DNA of 64,000 bases, from contig JAGCYM010000111.1 of the NCBI GenBank assembly GCA_017960805.1, positions 1-64,000 on the forward strand, given 5' to 3'. The notes below the pieces were generated by a model. It saw only the letters and a program-made list of their open reading frames with translations. It made no database searches and was not told the origin of the DNA. The stretch's first letter is position 1. Every line of letters starts with the position of its first letter. Positions 7,999 through 16,845 of the stretch are shown here, piece after piece. The translations under genes were made by a program, and so were the position numbers. The stretch is from Ruminococcus sp. (GTDB lineage: Bacteria; Bacillota; Clostridia; Oscillospirales; Ruminococcaceae).

Positions 7999-10341
7999 AT
8001 GGACAAGAAAGTTTTTATTGAGAAATTTACCGGAAGACTTCCTAAGGATATAAAGTCAGCAACACCTCAGCAGCTGCACAATGCGCTTGGTGATACAGTA
8101 ATGGATCTTTATTCAGAAAGATGGAATACTTCCCGTCAGGAACATCTTGGGAAACGTCGTGCCGCTTATCTTTCTATGGAATTTCTTGTTGGACGTGCGG
8201 TATTTAATAATCTGCTGTGCCTTGGTATATATGACGAAGTGAATGATGCATTCAAGGAATTGGGACTGAATCTTTCTGATCTTGAAGTTATTGAAGATGC
8301 TGCTCTGGGAAATGGCGGACTCGGACGTCTAGCTGCATGTTTTCTTGATTCTGCGGCAACTCTTTCTCTGCCGCTTGATGGCTACGGTATAAGGTATAAA
8401 TACGGACTGTTCAAGCAATCTATAGTTGATGGATTCCAGTGTGAGGATATAGATGACTGGACAAGATATGGTGATCCATGGTCAAAGCGCTGTGATGATG
8501 ATACGGTTATTATTGAGTATAATGGTCAGACAGTAAAGGCAGTTCCGTATGATATGCCGATATTTGGCTGCCGCACTGAGAATGTTGGAACCCTTCGTCT
8601 ATGGCAGGCAGAACCTGTTAAGGAATTTGACTTTGATACATTCAATAAGCAGGACTACCTTGAAGCTTCAAAGGAAAAGATATATGCTGAAGATATTTCA
8701 CGTGTTCTTTATCCGAATGATGATACAAACGAAGGAAAGAAGCTAAGACTTAAGCAGCAGTATTTCTTCAGCTGCGCTTCACTGACTGATATTCTGCGAA
8801 AGCATAAAGCACGTTTCGGCACTCTAGATAATATTGCTGATTATATCTCAATTCAGCTTAATGATACTCATCCGGTAATCTCTATCCCTGAACTCATACG
8901 CCAGCTCATAGATAATGAAGGATGGACATTTGAGCGTGCTCTTGCGACAGCAAAGAAAGTGTTCAATTACACTAACCACACTGTAATGCAGGAAGCTCTT
9001 GAGAAGTGGTGGACAGGACTTGTTGAGGAAGTGCTTCCGAGAATCTATGAAATCATTATTCAGATCAATGAAGAACTTATTGCTGAGATGTATGCTTCTG
9101 GAGTCCCGAAAGACAAGACAGGACGCATCAAGATAATAAAGGGTGAGCTTATTCATATGGCTGATATGGCATGCTATGCTTCCAGTCATATTAATGGAGT
9201 TGCTGAGATACACACACAGATCCTCAAAGACTCGGTTCTGGCAGACTGGTACAGCCTTTATCCTGACAGATTCCGCAATGAAACAAATGGAATAACCCAG
9301 CGCCGCTGGCTCGCACTCTGCAATACTGAGTTATCTCAGCTTATTACAGAAAAAATCGGCGATGGATGGATCACAGATCTTTCAAAACTTCGTGAACTGA
9401 CGGGATATGCTGATGATGGGGCAGTACTGGAGCGTTTTATTAATATCAAACAGGAGAAGAAGGTGCAGCTTGCTGGTTTCATAAAGGAACGCGAGGGTAT
9501 AGAAGTGGATCCGGAATCTGTTTTTGATATACAGATCAAGCGTCTCCATGAATATAAGCGACAGCTTCTCAATGCATTCTCTATACTGTGGATCTATTAT
9601 GGTATAAAGGATGGAAGTATTACAAACTTCAAACCGACCACATTCATTTTCGGTGCAAAGTCAGCGCCCGGATACAAGCGGGCTAAGGCAATAATAAAGT
9701 ACATTAGTGAGATCGGTCGTATTGTTTCTTCAGATCCGGATACACGTGATCTTATTAAAGTAGTATTTGTACAGAACTACAATGTTTCCTATGCGGAGAA
9801 GCTTGTTGCTGCAGCTGATGTTTCCGAGCAGATATCAACTGCTGGTACTGAAGCTTCCGGTACCGGTAACATGAAGCTTATGCTGAATGGTGCGGTTACT
9901 CTGGGTACCTTTGACGGAGCAAATATTGAGATAGTGCAGGAGGCAGGCGAGGAGAACAACTATATTTTCGGCGCCAGAGTCGAGGACCTTCAGCGTATTG
10001 TTCCTGAGTATGACAGCAGACGAGTATTTGCTGAGGATCCGATGATCAAGAAGGTTGTATCTTCACTTATCGACGGTACGGTATCAGACGGCGGAAGCGG
10101 TGATTTCCGTGAGCTGTATATGTCTCTTCTTGATGGTGCGAGCTGGCATGCTCCAGATCATTATTACCTCCTTGGTGATATCAGAAGTTATGTTGATACA
10201 AAGCTTCGCTGTATTTACGATTATGCTTCTGACAGAACAGCTTTTGCGCGTAAGCAGTGGCTCAATATGTGCAATGCCGGCAAGTTTAGTTCTGACAGAA
10301 CAATTGCCGATTATTCAGAGAACATCTGGAACATTCAATAA
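7999..10341 (+). CDS. glgP: Glycogen/maltodextrin phosphorylase
   Basis: Phosphorolyses terminal alpha-1,4 bonds of glycogen or maltodextrin to glucose-1-phosphate, using pyridoxal phosphate (GT35). The 780-residue length fits the family. The PLP-binding motif EASGTGNMKLMLNG places the cofactor lysine at residue 626, and the N-terminal NGGLGRLAACFLDS motif is intact. A good AAAGGAG site precedes the ATG. It is the last gene of the malQ-lipoprotein-glgP run and is closed by a terminator 9 bases after the stop. Confidence 0.96.
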   Translation: MDKKVFIEKFTGRLPKDIKSATPQQLHNALGDTVMDLYSERWNTSRQEHLGKRRAAYLSMEFLVGRAVFNNLLCLGIYDEVNDAFKELGLNLSDLEVIEDAALGNGGLGRLAACFLDSAATLSLPLDGYGIRYKYGLFKQSIVDGFQCEDIDDWTRYGDPWSKRCDDDTVIIEYNGQTVKAVPYDMPIFGCRTENVGTLRLWQAEPVKEFDFDTFNKQDYLEASKEKIYAEDISRVLYPNDDTNEGKKLRLKQQYFFSCASLTDILRKHKARFGTLDNIADYISIQLNDTHPVISIPELIRQLIDNEGWTFERALATAKKVFNYTNHTVMQEALEKWWTGLVEEVLPRIYEIIIQINEELIAEMYASGVPKDKTGRIKIIKGELIHMADMACYASSHINGVAEIHTQILKDSVLADWYSLYPDRFRNETNGITQRRWLALCNTELSQLITEKIGDGWITDLSKLRELTGYADDGAVLERFINIKQEKKVQLAGFIKEREGIEVDPESVFDIQIKRLHEYKRQLLNAFSILWIYYGIKDGSITNFKPTTFIFGAKSAPGYKRAKAIIKYISEIGRIVSSDPDTRDLIKVVFVQNYNVSYAEKLVAAADVSEQISTAGTEASGTGNMKLMLNGAVTLGTFDGANIEIVQEAGEENNYIFGARVEDLQRIVPEYDSRRVFAEDPMIKKVVSSLIDGTVSDGGSGDFRELYMSLLDGASWHAPDHYYLLGDIRSYVDTKLRCIYDYASDRTAFARKQWLNMCNAGKFSSDRTIADYSENIWNIQ

Positions 10342-10349
10342 AAGAGAAA

Positions 10350-10391
10350 GGGCATTTCGTGTTGTGTTTAACATGAAATGCCCGTTTTTTT
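10350..10391. terminator. Terminator between glgP and the opposing dockerin gene
   Basis: A 9-bp stem (GGGCATTTC at 10350-10358 with 10375-10383) is followed by a T run on the plus strand. On the minus strand a looser T-rich stretch follows, so it may serve both converging genes. Confidence 0.88.
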
Positions 10392-10392
10392 A

Positions 10393-12600
10393 TTATTCTG
10401 AAAGACCACCTACATAATAGAAGGCATAGATTATATCTTCAACTGTTGTAGTGCATTCAGCAGGGGATGCTTTGAATTCGTATGATCCTATTCTTGCACG
10501 TTTACCATTGTCTTCATTGTATAGGTATGAAGTAACACTGAAATCGCCCTTATCTGTCTTGAAATAAACAGTGTAATCCTTGAGTGTTGGGACAGTGAGT
10601 ACAGATGTTTTATTGCTGCTCTGTGTTTCATCGCTGTAGGTGATTACATACTCTATTGAGAATTTTCCCTTTGCAGAATCAGGGAATGGTGTACAGAAAG
10701 CAATTCTTTCCTCGTCGGTACTGTCTTGGATGATTTTGCTTTCCGGAGGAGTGTCGGTAGGAGTTTCCGGAACATCCGGTGATACGACAGTAACTTTGAT
10801 ATCTGCCTTTACGTCTGGGTTATCTACGCTGTATACAGTAACTATACACTCACCGATGCTTTTGCCTGTGATCCAGCCATATTCGTCAACGGTTGCGATG
10901 TTAGTATCCGAGCATACCCATAATTCGTTCATGTTTACTGCAGTGTTGGGATAGATTCTAACATAGGAAATCTTTTTGTCTCCAAGCTCTATAGTAAGTT
11001 CTGTGGCTGTAAGCTCAATTTTTCTAACTTTGTCTTTAGGATATACTTTAACTGCAACGTCGGCTGATACATCCTTGTTGTCAGCGCTGCGGACAGTGAT
11101 GATGCATTCTCCGGTTCCGACGGCAGATATGTTTCCGTAGATATCAACAGTTGCTACCTTGGAGTCACTTGAAGTCCAGATTTCTTCTTTGTTCTTTGCG
11201 GTCTCTGGCAGCATTTTCACATAAGATATACCGCGTTCTCCGACGCTGAGTTCAATTGAGGTGACGCTTAGTTGTATGGAAGCCACTCTCTTTGGATCAG
11301 CAGTAGTTGAAACTGATGTTGTTGTTTCGGTTGTTCCTGCAGAACTAGTTGTCTGTGCAGTGGTTGAATCTGAAGTTGATTCTGAAGCAGTTGTTGATTC
11401 GGAAGATGCAGACGTTGAAACTGTTGTAGTCACTGTTGTTGAAGTTACAGTATCAGTATCAGTATCAGTGGAATCAGCAACTGTGGTGGTTTCTGTACTT
11501 GCAGAAACTGTTGTAGTAGCTGATGTTATCGTAGATGTAGTTTCTGGAACGGTTGATGTTCCGTCTGTAACTGTCACTTCAATAGTAGCAGTAACTTCCG
11601 GATTATTAGCACTTTGAACCGTAATGATTGCTTTTCCTATCGATTTAGCAGTTATCCAGCCTTCACCGTCAACAGCGACAATGTTTTCATCACTGCTTGT
11701 CCAGATCTCACGAAGATCAGTAGCCTGAGCGGGAAGCATAGTTACATTAGCTGAGAGCTCGGCGGTTCCGACTTCCATTGTTACCTCAGTACGATCTAGA
11801 CGGATAGAAGTTACTTTTTTCATATCTACAGCAGTTGTAGTTTCTGCTTCTACATTGACTTCTATTTCAGCCTTTGCCTCGGGGTTATTAACACTCTGGA
11901 CAGTTATTATTGCTTTTCCCGGAGAAATAGCTGTAACCCAGCCTTCGTCGTCAACCACAGCAATGTTCTCATCGCTGCTGCTCCAGGTTTCATGCAGATC
12001 AGTTGCTGTTTCCGGCAGCATTGTTACTCTTGCAGATAGCGCGCCTTCCCCGATTTTTAAGGTGAATGAAGAACGACTTACAAGTATTTCAGTAACCTTG
12101 TTCGGATCTGCTGTTTCAGTTGTTGTAACAGGGACATCAGTTGAAAGAACTGTTGTTGTGGTCACAGTATCTGTAACTGTAGTCTCTGTACTTGTTGATG
12201 TAGTAGTTGTTGCTGTTCCAGTGGTTGTTGTACCGTTTCCTGCAGGCTTAAGACTGTCAAGGAAAGATACGAGATTCAGGTCGCCACCAGTAGAGGAGTA
12301 AGAATAGAACATCAGTACAGATGATGCGTCTGAAGAATCTATCTTGCCATTCTGATTAACATCTGCAGCTTTGGCGCGTGATCCGGAGAAGAATCCCTGT
12401 GAGTTTGTGGAAAGTCTTGTATACTCTGCGAGTATTTCTGATGCATCCTTTGCATCGACTATTCCGTCACCGCTTGTATCGCCAAGTGCAAATTCTACGC
12501 CTCCGTCATTGGCGGTTGAGATAAGTCCTGTACTTGTAGAAATACAGGAAGCAGCCATTGCGAATGCGACTAGGGCTGCAGTCAGGTTCTTTCTTTTCAT
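10393..12600 (-). CDS. Secreted protein with an N-terminal dockerin and four bacterial Ig-like (Big_2) repeats
   Basis: A 735-residue secreted protein. Order: signal peptide (~1-28); dockerin (~35-100) with two Ca-binding loops, GDTSGDGIVDAKD and ADVNQNGKIDSSD; Thr-rich linker; two Big_2 Ig-like repeats (~170-345, each with a WxSSDENI-type motif); a long Ser/Thr linker (~345-435); two more Big_2 repeats (~435-600); a short Pro-rich spacer; and a ~110-residue C-terminal region I do not recognise. No catalytic module is seen. The dockerin is at the N terminus, whereas the GH9 proteins here have it at the C terminus. It is probably a cellulosome-attached structural or adhesive component. The start at 12600 is chosen for GAGGGAA 7 bases upstream; ATGs at 12618/12615 lack a site. 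Confidence 0.88.
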   Translation of the reverse strand: MKRKNLTAALVAFAMAASCISTSTGLISTANDGGVEFALGDTSGDGIVDAKDASEILAEYTRLSTNSQGFFSGSRAKAADVNQNGKIDSSDASSVLMFYSYSSTGGDLNLVSFLDSLKPAGNGTTTTGTATTTTSTSTETTVTDTVTTTTVLSTDVPVTTTETADPNKVTEILVSRSSFTLKIGEGALSARVTMLPETATDLHETWSSSDENIAVVDDEGWVTAISPGKAIITVQSVNNPEAKAEIEVNVEAETTTAVDMKKVTSIRLDRTEVTMEVGTAELSANVTMLPAQATDLREIWTSSDENIVAVDGEGWITAKSIGKAIITVQSANNPEVTATIEVTVTDGTSTVPETTSTITSATTTVSASTETTTVADSTDTDTDTVTSTTVTTTVSTSASSESTTASESTSDSTTAQTTSSAGTTETTTSVSTTADPKRVASIQLSVTSIELSVGERGISYVKMLPETAKNKEEIWTSSDSKVATVDIYGNISAVGTGECIITVRSADNKDVSADVAVKVYPKDKVRKIELTATELTIELGDKKISYVRIYPNTAVNMNELWVCSDTNIATVDEYGWITGKSIGECIVTVYSVDNPDVKADIKVTVVSPDVPETPTDTPPESKIIQDSTDEERIAFCTPFPDSAKGKFSIEYVITYSDETQSSNKTSVLTVPTLKDYTVYFKTDKGDFSVTSYLYNEDNGKRARIGSYEFKASPAECTTTVEDIIYAFYYVGGLSE

Positions 12601-12629
12601 TGTCGATTCCCTCATCATGTTATTTTAGT

Positions 12630-12693
12630 GCGGAAAACCACTTCCGCAAAAATGTACAGGAAAAATTATACTACCAGAATGTAAAAAAATCAA
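12630..12693 (-). promoter_or_regulatory. Promoter and leader hairpin of the dockerin/Big_2 gene
   Basis: On the minus strand TTGATT (12693-12688) and TATAAT (12670-12665) are 17 bases apart. The leader carries a small stem-loop (TGCGGAA, 12629-12635 with 12642-12648) about 30 bases before the start codon. Confidence 0.82.
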
Positions 12694-12843
12694 TAGATTT
12701 TACGTGTTGTATTAAAAAATTCGGTGAATCGCACAAAAATCGACTTGGTACTTGGCCTTTTTAACGGCGGATAATACTCAAATATTCCATTGGGGGTGGT
12801 TGATTCATTATTGGAAGTGGATATTAACTGCGATAAATTGATG

Positions 12844-12882
12844 AAAAAACGCGGACAGAAAATACTTCTTTCCGCGTTTTTT
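12844..12882 (-). terminator. Terminator after cdaR
   Basis: A stem of AACGCGGA and its complement (within 12844-12882) is flanked by A and T runs, 5 bases after the cdaR stop on the minus strand. Between here and 12700 I see nothing else. Confidence 0.88.
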
Positions 12883-12886
12883 AAAA

Positions 12887-14182
12887 TTATCCGCTGGTCT
12901 TTGTTCGCATTACCGCAACCTTTGAAGGTGTAATTACCCATACGTTGTCATATTTGCATGAGAATTTAGCGTTCCAGCTGAAAGAATTAGAAGAGATATT
13001 TGCGTTAAGAAGGTCAATATCCACAACTATGTCTTCCGGTGTGATTTCTGCCAGAACTTCTTCAGGACCGATAAGCGTTATTTCGAGACGTGGTGACATG
13101 ATCTCGTACTTGTAGTTTGAAGCATCAGGTTCATTGCTCAGGTTGATTCTGCTCTTATCGATTACGATTGATTTCTGTGAGAAGTCCGAATCATTGAACG
13201 TTACCGTTACTGCTTCGAGATTGGAAAGATTCTCAAGCTCAGTTCCTTCAAGTCTGCTGCTGAGGAGGAAGGTCTGGCTGAATCCTGGTTTTAGATCACT
13301 GAGTGAAACCTTACCGATATCTAGTTTATCAGGGATCTCTGTCTGACTGTTGTTGCAGGCAAGAAGCACAGAATTCGATGACAGGTTGAACTTGATTATG
13401 CTTGTGTCAAAGTTTTCGGGAGCGTCGATTATTGAAACGAACAGCTCAACTTCCTTCTGGGTTACAACAGGGATAGTAATATCAAAGTGTGTTTCTGAGA
13501 ATGAAAGGCCTGTCTGGTCAAGGAGTGAATTATCCTCATTATAGAGTTCGAGTTCATCAGTAGAAACTACATAAGTTCTGTCAAGGCTCAGTTCCTTGTT
13601 CTGTACAGCATAGCATTTTGATATCTGGTCAAGTTTGGAAGATGGACCAGTTATGCGTACTACAGAAGGATCGCAAGTTATATCATTCTGATCAACAGAC
13701 TTTCCTTCTACAGTGGAAACGTTCTGTACTTGTGGGAGCACTTTGAATTCGCGAGTATCAGTCTTATCAAAAAGCACGCTTGCAGTTGCGGGGGTTATTG
13801 ATTTGACTTCATAATTAATATTGCTTGAATCCTTTGATCTGATCTTGATCGTCATTGAGCGTGTACCGGCAGTTGTTACTGAATCTGCATCAATATACGC
13901 TTCAAGATTGTCGCTGTTCAGGTTACCGACCTGGAGTTTGCTACCAAGTATTTCAACTGTAACTTCTTTAACATCTGAAGATAAAGCATTCAGACTGTTG
14001 CTTGCTGCAACAGAGCCTTTAATGTCAAGAGAGAGAGGAATATGATCAATTGTCCTCTGAGTATCAGGATACTGAGTCAGTGAAATAATCAGCCATACCA
14101 GTACAGCTATGATTACAGAGAGGATTGCAAGAGAAAGATTGCTCTGCATATGCTTCTCTCGGAATTCCTTGAGAAATTTCAT
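12887..14182 (-). CDS. cdaR: YbbR/CdaR-type regulator of diadenylate cyclase
   Basis: A 431-residue protein with one N-terminal membrane helix (~18-36) followed by a long extracytoplasmic stretch of YbbR-type repeats, the arrangement of CdaR proteins that bind and modulate CdaA. Its start overlaps the cdaA stop by 4 bases (ATGA), so it is co-translated with the cyclase. The glmM gene that commonly completes this operon in Firmicutes is absent; a terminator follows directly. Confidence 0.92.
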   Translation of the reverse strand: MKFLKEFREKHMQSNLSLAILSVIIAVLVWLIISLTQYPDTQRTIDHIPLSLDIKGSVAASNSLNALSSDVKEVTVEILGSKLQVGNLNSDNLEAYIDADSVTTAGTRSMTIKIRSKDSSNINYEVKSITPATASVLFDKTDTREFKVLPQVQNVSTVEGKSVDQNDITCDPSVVRITGPSSKLDQISKCYAVQNKELSLDRTYVVSTDELELYNEDNSLLDQTGLSFSETHFDITIPVVTQKEVELFVSIIDAPENFDTSIIKFNLSSNSVLLACNNSQTEIPDKLDIGKVSLSDLKPGFSQTFLLSSRLEGTELENLSNLEAVTVTFNDSDFSQKSIVIDKSRINLSNEPDASNYKYEIMSPRLEITLIGPEEVLAEITPEDIVVDIDLLNANISSNSFSWNAKFSCKYDNVWVITPSKVAVMRTKTSG

Positions 14183-15057
14183 TTGTTTTTCCTCCTTTCA
14201 AACCAGGAGGATATCTTCTTTTTACGTGCGGTGTTGTCATCTGATACATCATATATTTCTTTTTCGAGAAGACCCTTGAGCTTTTCTCGAGTGAAATCAC
14301 GTGTTAGTACTCCGTTTATCGCAACTGATATCTGTCCTGTTTCCTCGGATACGACAATTACTACTGCATCGGAGTTTTCACTCATTCCGATAGCAGCACG
14401 GTGACGTGAGCCGAGTTTTTTGTTGATAGCCGCATCGTTCTGAGGTTTAGGAAGAAAACATGCTGCTGCGAGGATCATACCATCACGCATGATAACTGCT
14501 CCGTCGTGAAGCGGAGTCTTCGGATAGAAGATATTTCCAAATACTTCCTTGCTTGGAGTCGCATTAAGGATTGTTCCGGTTTCTATCTGTTCTCCCAGAC
14601 GAGTCTGCCGTTCACAGACAATAAGTGCGCCTGTACAGGTCGCAGATAACTCGACACATGAATCGCAGATTGCTTCGATTGCAGTATCCCACTTCTGTTT
14701 GACATCACCTGATAAAGTGCCAATGCCGAGAAGTGTGACTCCGAAACGGGTACGACCAAATTTTTCAAGAGCACGTCTGAGTTCTGGCTGGAACAGGATT
14801 ATCATTGCGATCAGACCGATGTCGAGTGCGTGGCCCAGGATGTATTTCATAACTTTCAGTTCGAAGAAACTGCTGACGAAATAACTTGCCACAAGTAGGA
14901 GGATACCCTTTACGAGCTGACCCGCTCTTGTCTCTCGGATGAGCTTCAACAAAAGATAGACTATGTAAGAAAGTACGGCAACATCTACAAGATCCTTGAG
15001 CTCAAAAGTGCTTATAAGACTGAAGAACGCGTGCTGTATTTCGCTGAACGAGGGCAT
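14179..15057 (-). CDS. cdaA: Diadenylate cyclase CdaA
   Basis: Makes cyclic di-AMP from two ATP at the membrane. The protein has 292 residues: about three N-terminal membrane helices (~22-95), then the DAC domain with the signature motifs DGA (185-187) and RHR (218-220). The signal controls potassium/osmotic balance and wall homeostasis in Firmicutes. It is first in the cdaA-cdaR pair. A GGAAGTGG site precedes the ATG, and a structured ~110-base leader with its own promoter lies upstream. Confidence 0.96.
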   Translation of the reverse strand: MPSFSEIQHAFFSLISTFELKDLVDVAVLSYIVYLLLKLIRETRAGQLVKGILLLVASYFVSSFFELKVMKYILGHALDIGLIAMIILFQPELRRALEKFGRTRFGVTLLGIGTLSGDVKQKWDTAIEAICDSCVELSATCTGALIVCERQTRLGEQIETGTILNATPSKEVFGNIFYPKTPLHDGAVIMRDGMILAAACFLPKPQNDAAINKKLGSRHRAAIGMSENSDAVVIVVSEETGQISVAINGVLTRDFTREKLKGLLEKEIYDVSDDNTARKKKISSWFERRKNK

Positions 15058-15167
15058 CTTTCCACTTCCTTTCTTTGTTCTACTTTTTCTATGTATGTCC
15101 CTTCAACCAGAAGGGACTTCTCCTGCGTGCGGGGGTGTCCCGGCCGCAGAGGCATACGCTGCCTATC
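15058..15167 (-). promoter_or_regulatory. Structured 5' leader of cdaA
   Basis: Between the promoter and the cdaA ribosome-binding site is a ~110-base leader. It contains a perfect 8-bp hairpin (GTCCCTTC at 15097-15104 with 15110-15117, 5-base loop) and, upstream of it, a GC-rich stretch (15122-15147) able to pair at its ends (CTGCG with CGCAG). No T run follows, so it is not a plain terminator. Any regulatory role is inference. Confidence 0.45.
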
Positions 15168-15173
15168 ATATAT

Positions 15174-15201
15174 ATTGTACCACAAATCGAGATAATTTCA
15201 A
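15174..15201 (-). promoter_or_regulatory. Promoter of cdaA-cdaR
   Basis: On the minus strand TTGAAA (15201-15196) and TACAAT (15179-15174) are 16 bases apart, about 115 bases before the cdaA start. Confidence 0.72.
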
Positions 15202-15228
15202 TAGTTTTTTTTCATTATCACTGAATCA

Positions 15229-16350
15229 TCACAATTTTTTTATTGCCTCGGCTAGTTCAACAGCATCTTTTTCAGTACTGAAATAAGAGGGCGAGAACCG
15301 TACAGCGCCATTTTCTGTACCAAGCATCCTGTGGGCTAGGGCAGAACAGTGATAGCCGGCCCTGAGGCAGTAACCCTGCTCAGCAAGTCTGGCGGCAACA
15401 TTTCCGGAAGTCATCCCATTTATGTTAAAAGCAACTATAGGAACATAATCTGCATGAGATGAGCGGTATACAGTTAAGCGGCTGTCTTTAGAGAGTTCGT
15501 TCATGAATCGATGGCATATCATGTCTTCATGATGAAATATATTTCTGATACCTGTACGCTTAACGAATCCGACACCTGCCTTGAGTGACATGATTCCAAT
15601 AACGCCAACTGTTCCGCTTTCCAGGCTTTCTGGCGTCAGATCCGGTTGGCGAAGACTCATTGAGTCTGTTCCTGTACCGCCTTGCATGATAGGAATAATA
15701 GGATATTTTCCATCTGTAACAAGCAGTCCGGTCCCGGTTATTCCATACAATCCCTTGTGTCCTGCTGTACATAGAATATTGATGCCGTCTGACAGTTTGA
15801 TATCGATTACACCGCAAGCCTGGGCTCCGTCAGCGATAAAGCAGATGCCATGTTCGCGGCATATTCTGCCAATTTCACGATATGGCATAATCTGACCTGT
15901 GACATTACTGGCAATTGTGAAGACGACGGCTCTTGTTTCAGGACGAATGAGACTGCGAAAAATATCCAGCGTTTTTGCTGAGTCATGAAATACTTCTGCT
16001 ACTGACAGTCCTATTTTCCCTTCTTCAGCGAGTGCTGCGGCGGGACGCGCTGAAGAGTTGTGTTCCATCCCGCTGATGATGAGATGACCGCCTTTTGACA
16101 TTATTCCCTGAATTGCAAGATTAAGTGCATGTGTGCAGTTCATTGTAAAAATGGTATTTTCCGGTTCTGCTCCGAACAGTGAAGAAATCTCTTCTCGTGC
16201 TGAGTATACTGCTTCTGAGGTTGCTGAGGCAAGTACATGTCCTCCTCTGCCGGCATTCCCACCGTATCTGTCCATGGCTTCGTTAACAGCAGCTTTAACG
16301 CAGTCAGGCTTGGGATAGGTCGTTGCTGCATTGTCAAAATTGATCATCAT
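15229..16350 (-). CDS. Class V aminotransferase, cysteine desulfurase / selenocysteine lyase family
   Basis: A PLP enzyme of 373 residues expected to take sulfur or selenium from cysteine or selenocysteine. It starts with NFDNAATTYPKP, has the PLP-lysine region TAGHKGLYG, and has an active-site-type Cys in RAGYHCSALAH near the C terminus, as in SufS-like enzymes. It overlaps the Se/S carrier-like gene upstream by 4 bases, so the two form a tight pair. A second, NifS-like desulfurase is encoded at 39522 next to thiI, so this one probably has a separate acceptor. Which chalcogen it uses is not known. Confidence 0.9.
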   Translation of the reverse strand: MMINFDNAATTYPKPDCVKAAVNEAMDRYGGNAGRGGHVLASATSEAVYSAREEISSLFGAEPENTIFTMNCTHALNLAIQGIMSKGGHLIISGMEHNSSARPAAALAEEGKIGLSVAEVFHDSAKTLDIFRSLIRPETRAVVFTIASNVTGQIMPYREIGRICREHGICFIADGAQACGVIDIKLSDGINILCTAGHKGLYGITGTGLLVTDGKYPIIPIMQGGTGTDSMSLRQPDLTPESLESGTVGVIGIMSLKAGVGFVKRTGIRNIFHHEDMICHRFMNELSKDSRLTVYRSSHADYVPIVAFNINGMTSGNVAARLAEQGYCLRAGYHCSALAHRMLGTENGAVRFSPSYFSTEKDAVELAEAIKKL

Positions 16351-16559
16351 GGTGAACTGCTGTTTTCTCTCAGTACGTATGGAATACCATATTTATCAAG
16401 TATATGCGTTGCCGCTCTGCAGTCGGTGTGGATGTTCAGAATGTAACCGCAGCCACTGTTTCGACGTTTTATTTCGCTTGGAATGCTTTTTGACCTGAGA
16501 AGCCGTTCGGCTTTCTGTGCATAGGTGTATGATGGCATTTCCAAAGTACACTTGTTCAT
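16347..16559 (-). CDS. Se/S carrier-like small protein (DUF3343 type)
   Basis: A 70-residue protein matching the small 'putative Se/S carrier-like' family by its YTYAQKAERLL start, a central NSGCGY segment containing the only conserved-looking Cys pair region, and a HTDCRAA stretch. It has a good AGGAGT site, and its stop overlaps the start of the desulfurase gene by 4 bases. The natural inference is that it accepts sulfur or selenium from that enzyme; this is context-based. Confidence 0.75.
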   Translation of the reverse strand: MNKCTLEMPSYTYAQKAERLLRSKSIPSEIKRRNSGCGYILNIHTDCRAATHILDKYGIPYVLRENSSSP

Positions 16560-16577
16560 ATATCACTCCTGACGTTA

Positions 16578-16589
16578 GACAGCGCTGTC
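16578..16589. promoter_or_regulatory. 12-base palindrome upstream of the Se/S carrier gene
   Basis: GACAGCGCTGTC is a perfect palindrome in the leader of the minus-strand desulfurase pair. A poor candidate promoter (TATAAT at 16614-16609, no good -35) lies just upstream. It could be an operator or a small hairpin. Confidence 0.35.
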
Positions 16590-16753
16590 AGTATTGCGGT
16601 ACTTTTTTATTATATGCCGAATCAGACTTTGGTGCCAGTATGACAAACAATGAAAGGACGTATCAAGAAAACTGATGGAGAACATGCCGATGATTGTGAA
16701 TTGCCAGCACCGTTTTTTTAGCTTTTTTACTGCCTTTTTGCATTTTTAGTGTA

Positions 16754-16782
16754 TTGACTTTATGACTGAAATGTTATATAAT
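16754..16782 (+). promoter_or_regulatory. SigA-type promoter of the tepA-ftsK run
   Basis: TTGACT (16754-16759) and TATAAT (16777-16782) with a 17-base spacer. A short AT-rich inverted repeat (GATAATAT / ATATTATC, near 16811-16833) lies in the leader. Confidence 0.88.
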
Positions 16783-16845
16783 AATAATGTATACTTTGAC
16801 GCTTGCCGGAGATAATATGATTATTATATTATCGGAGCGTGAAGT

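Noticed and set aside
11261..12301. Long Val/Ser-rich open frames on the plus strand opposite the Thr-rich linkers and Ig repeats
   Set aside because: They are antisense shadows of low-complexity coding sequence; no ribosome-binding sites, and the composition is explained by the opposite strand.
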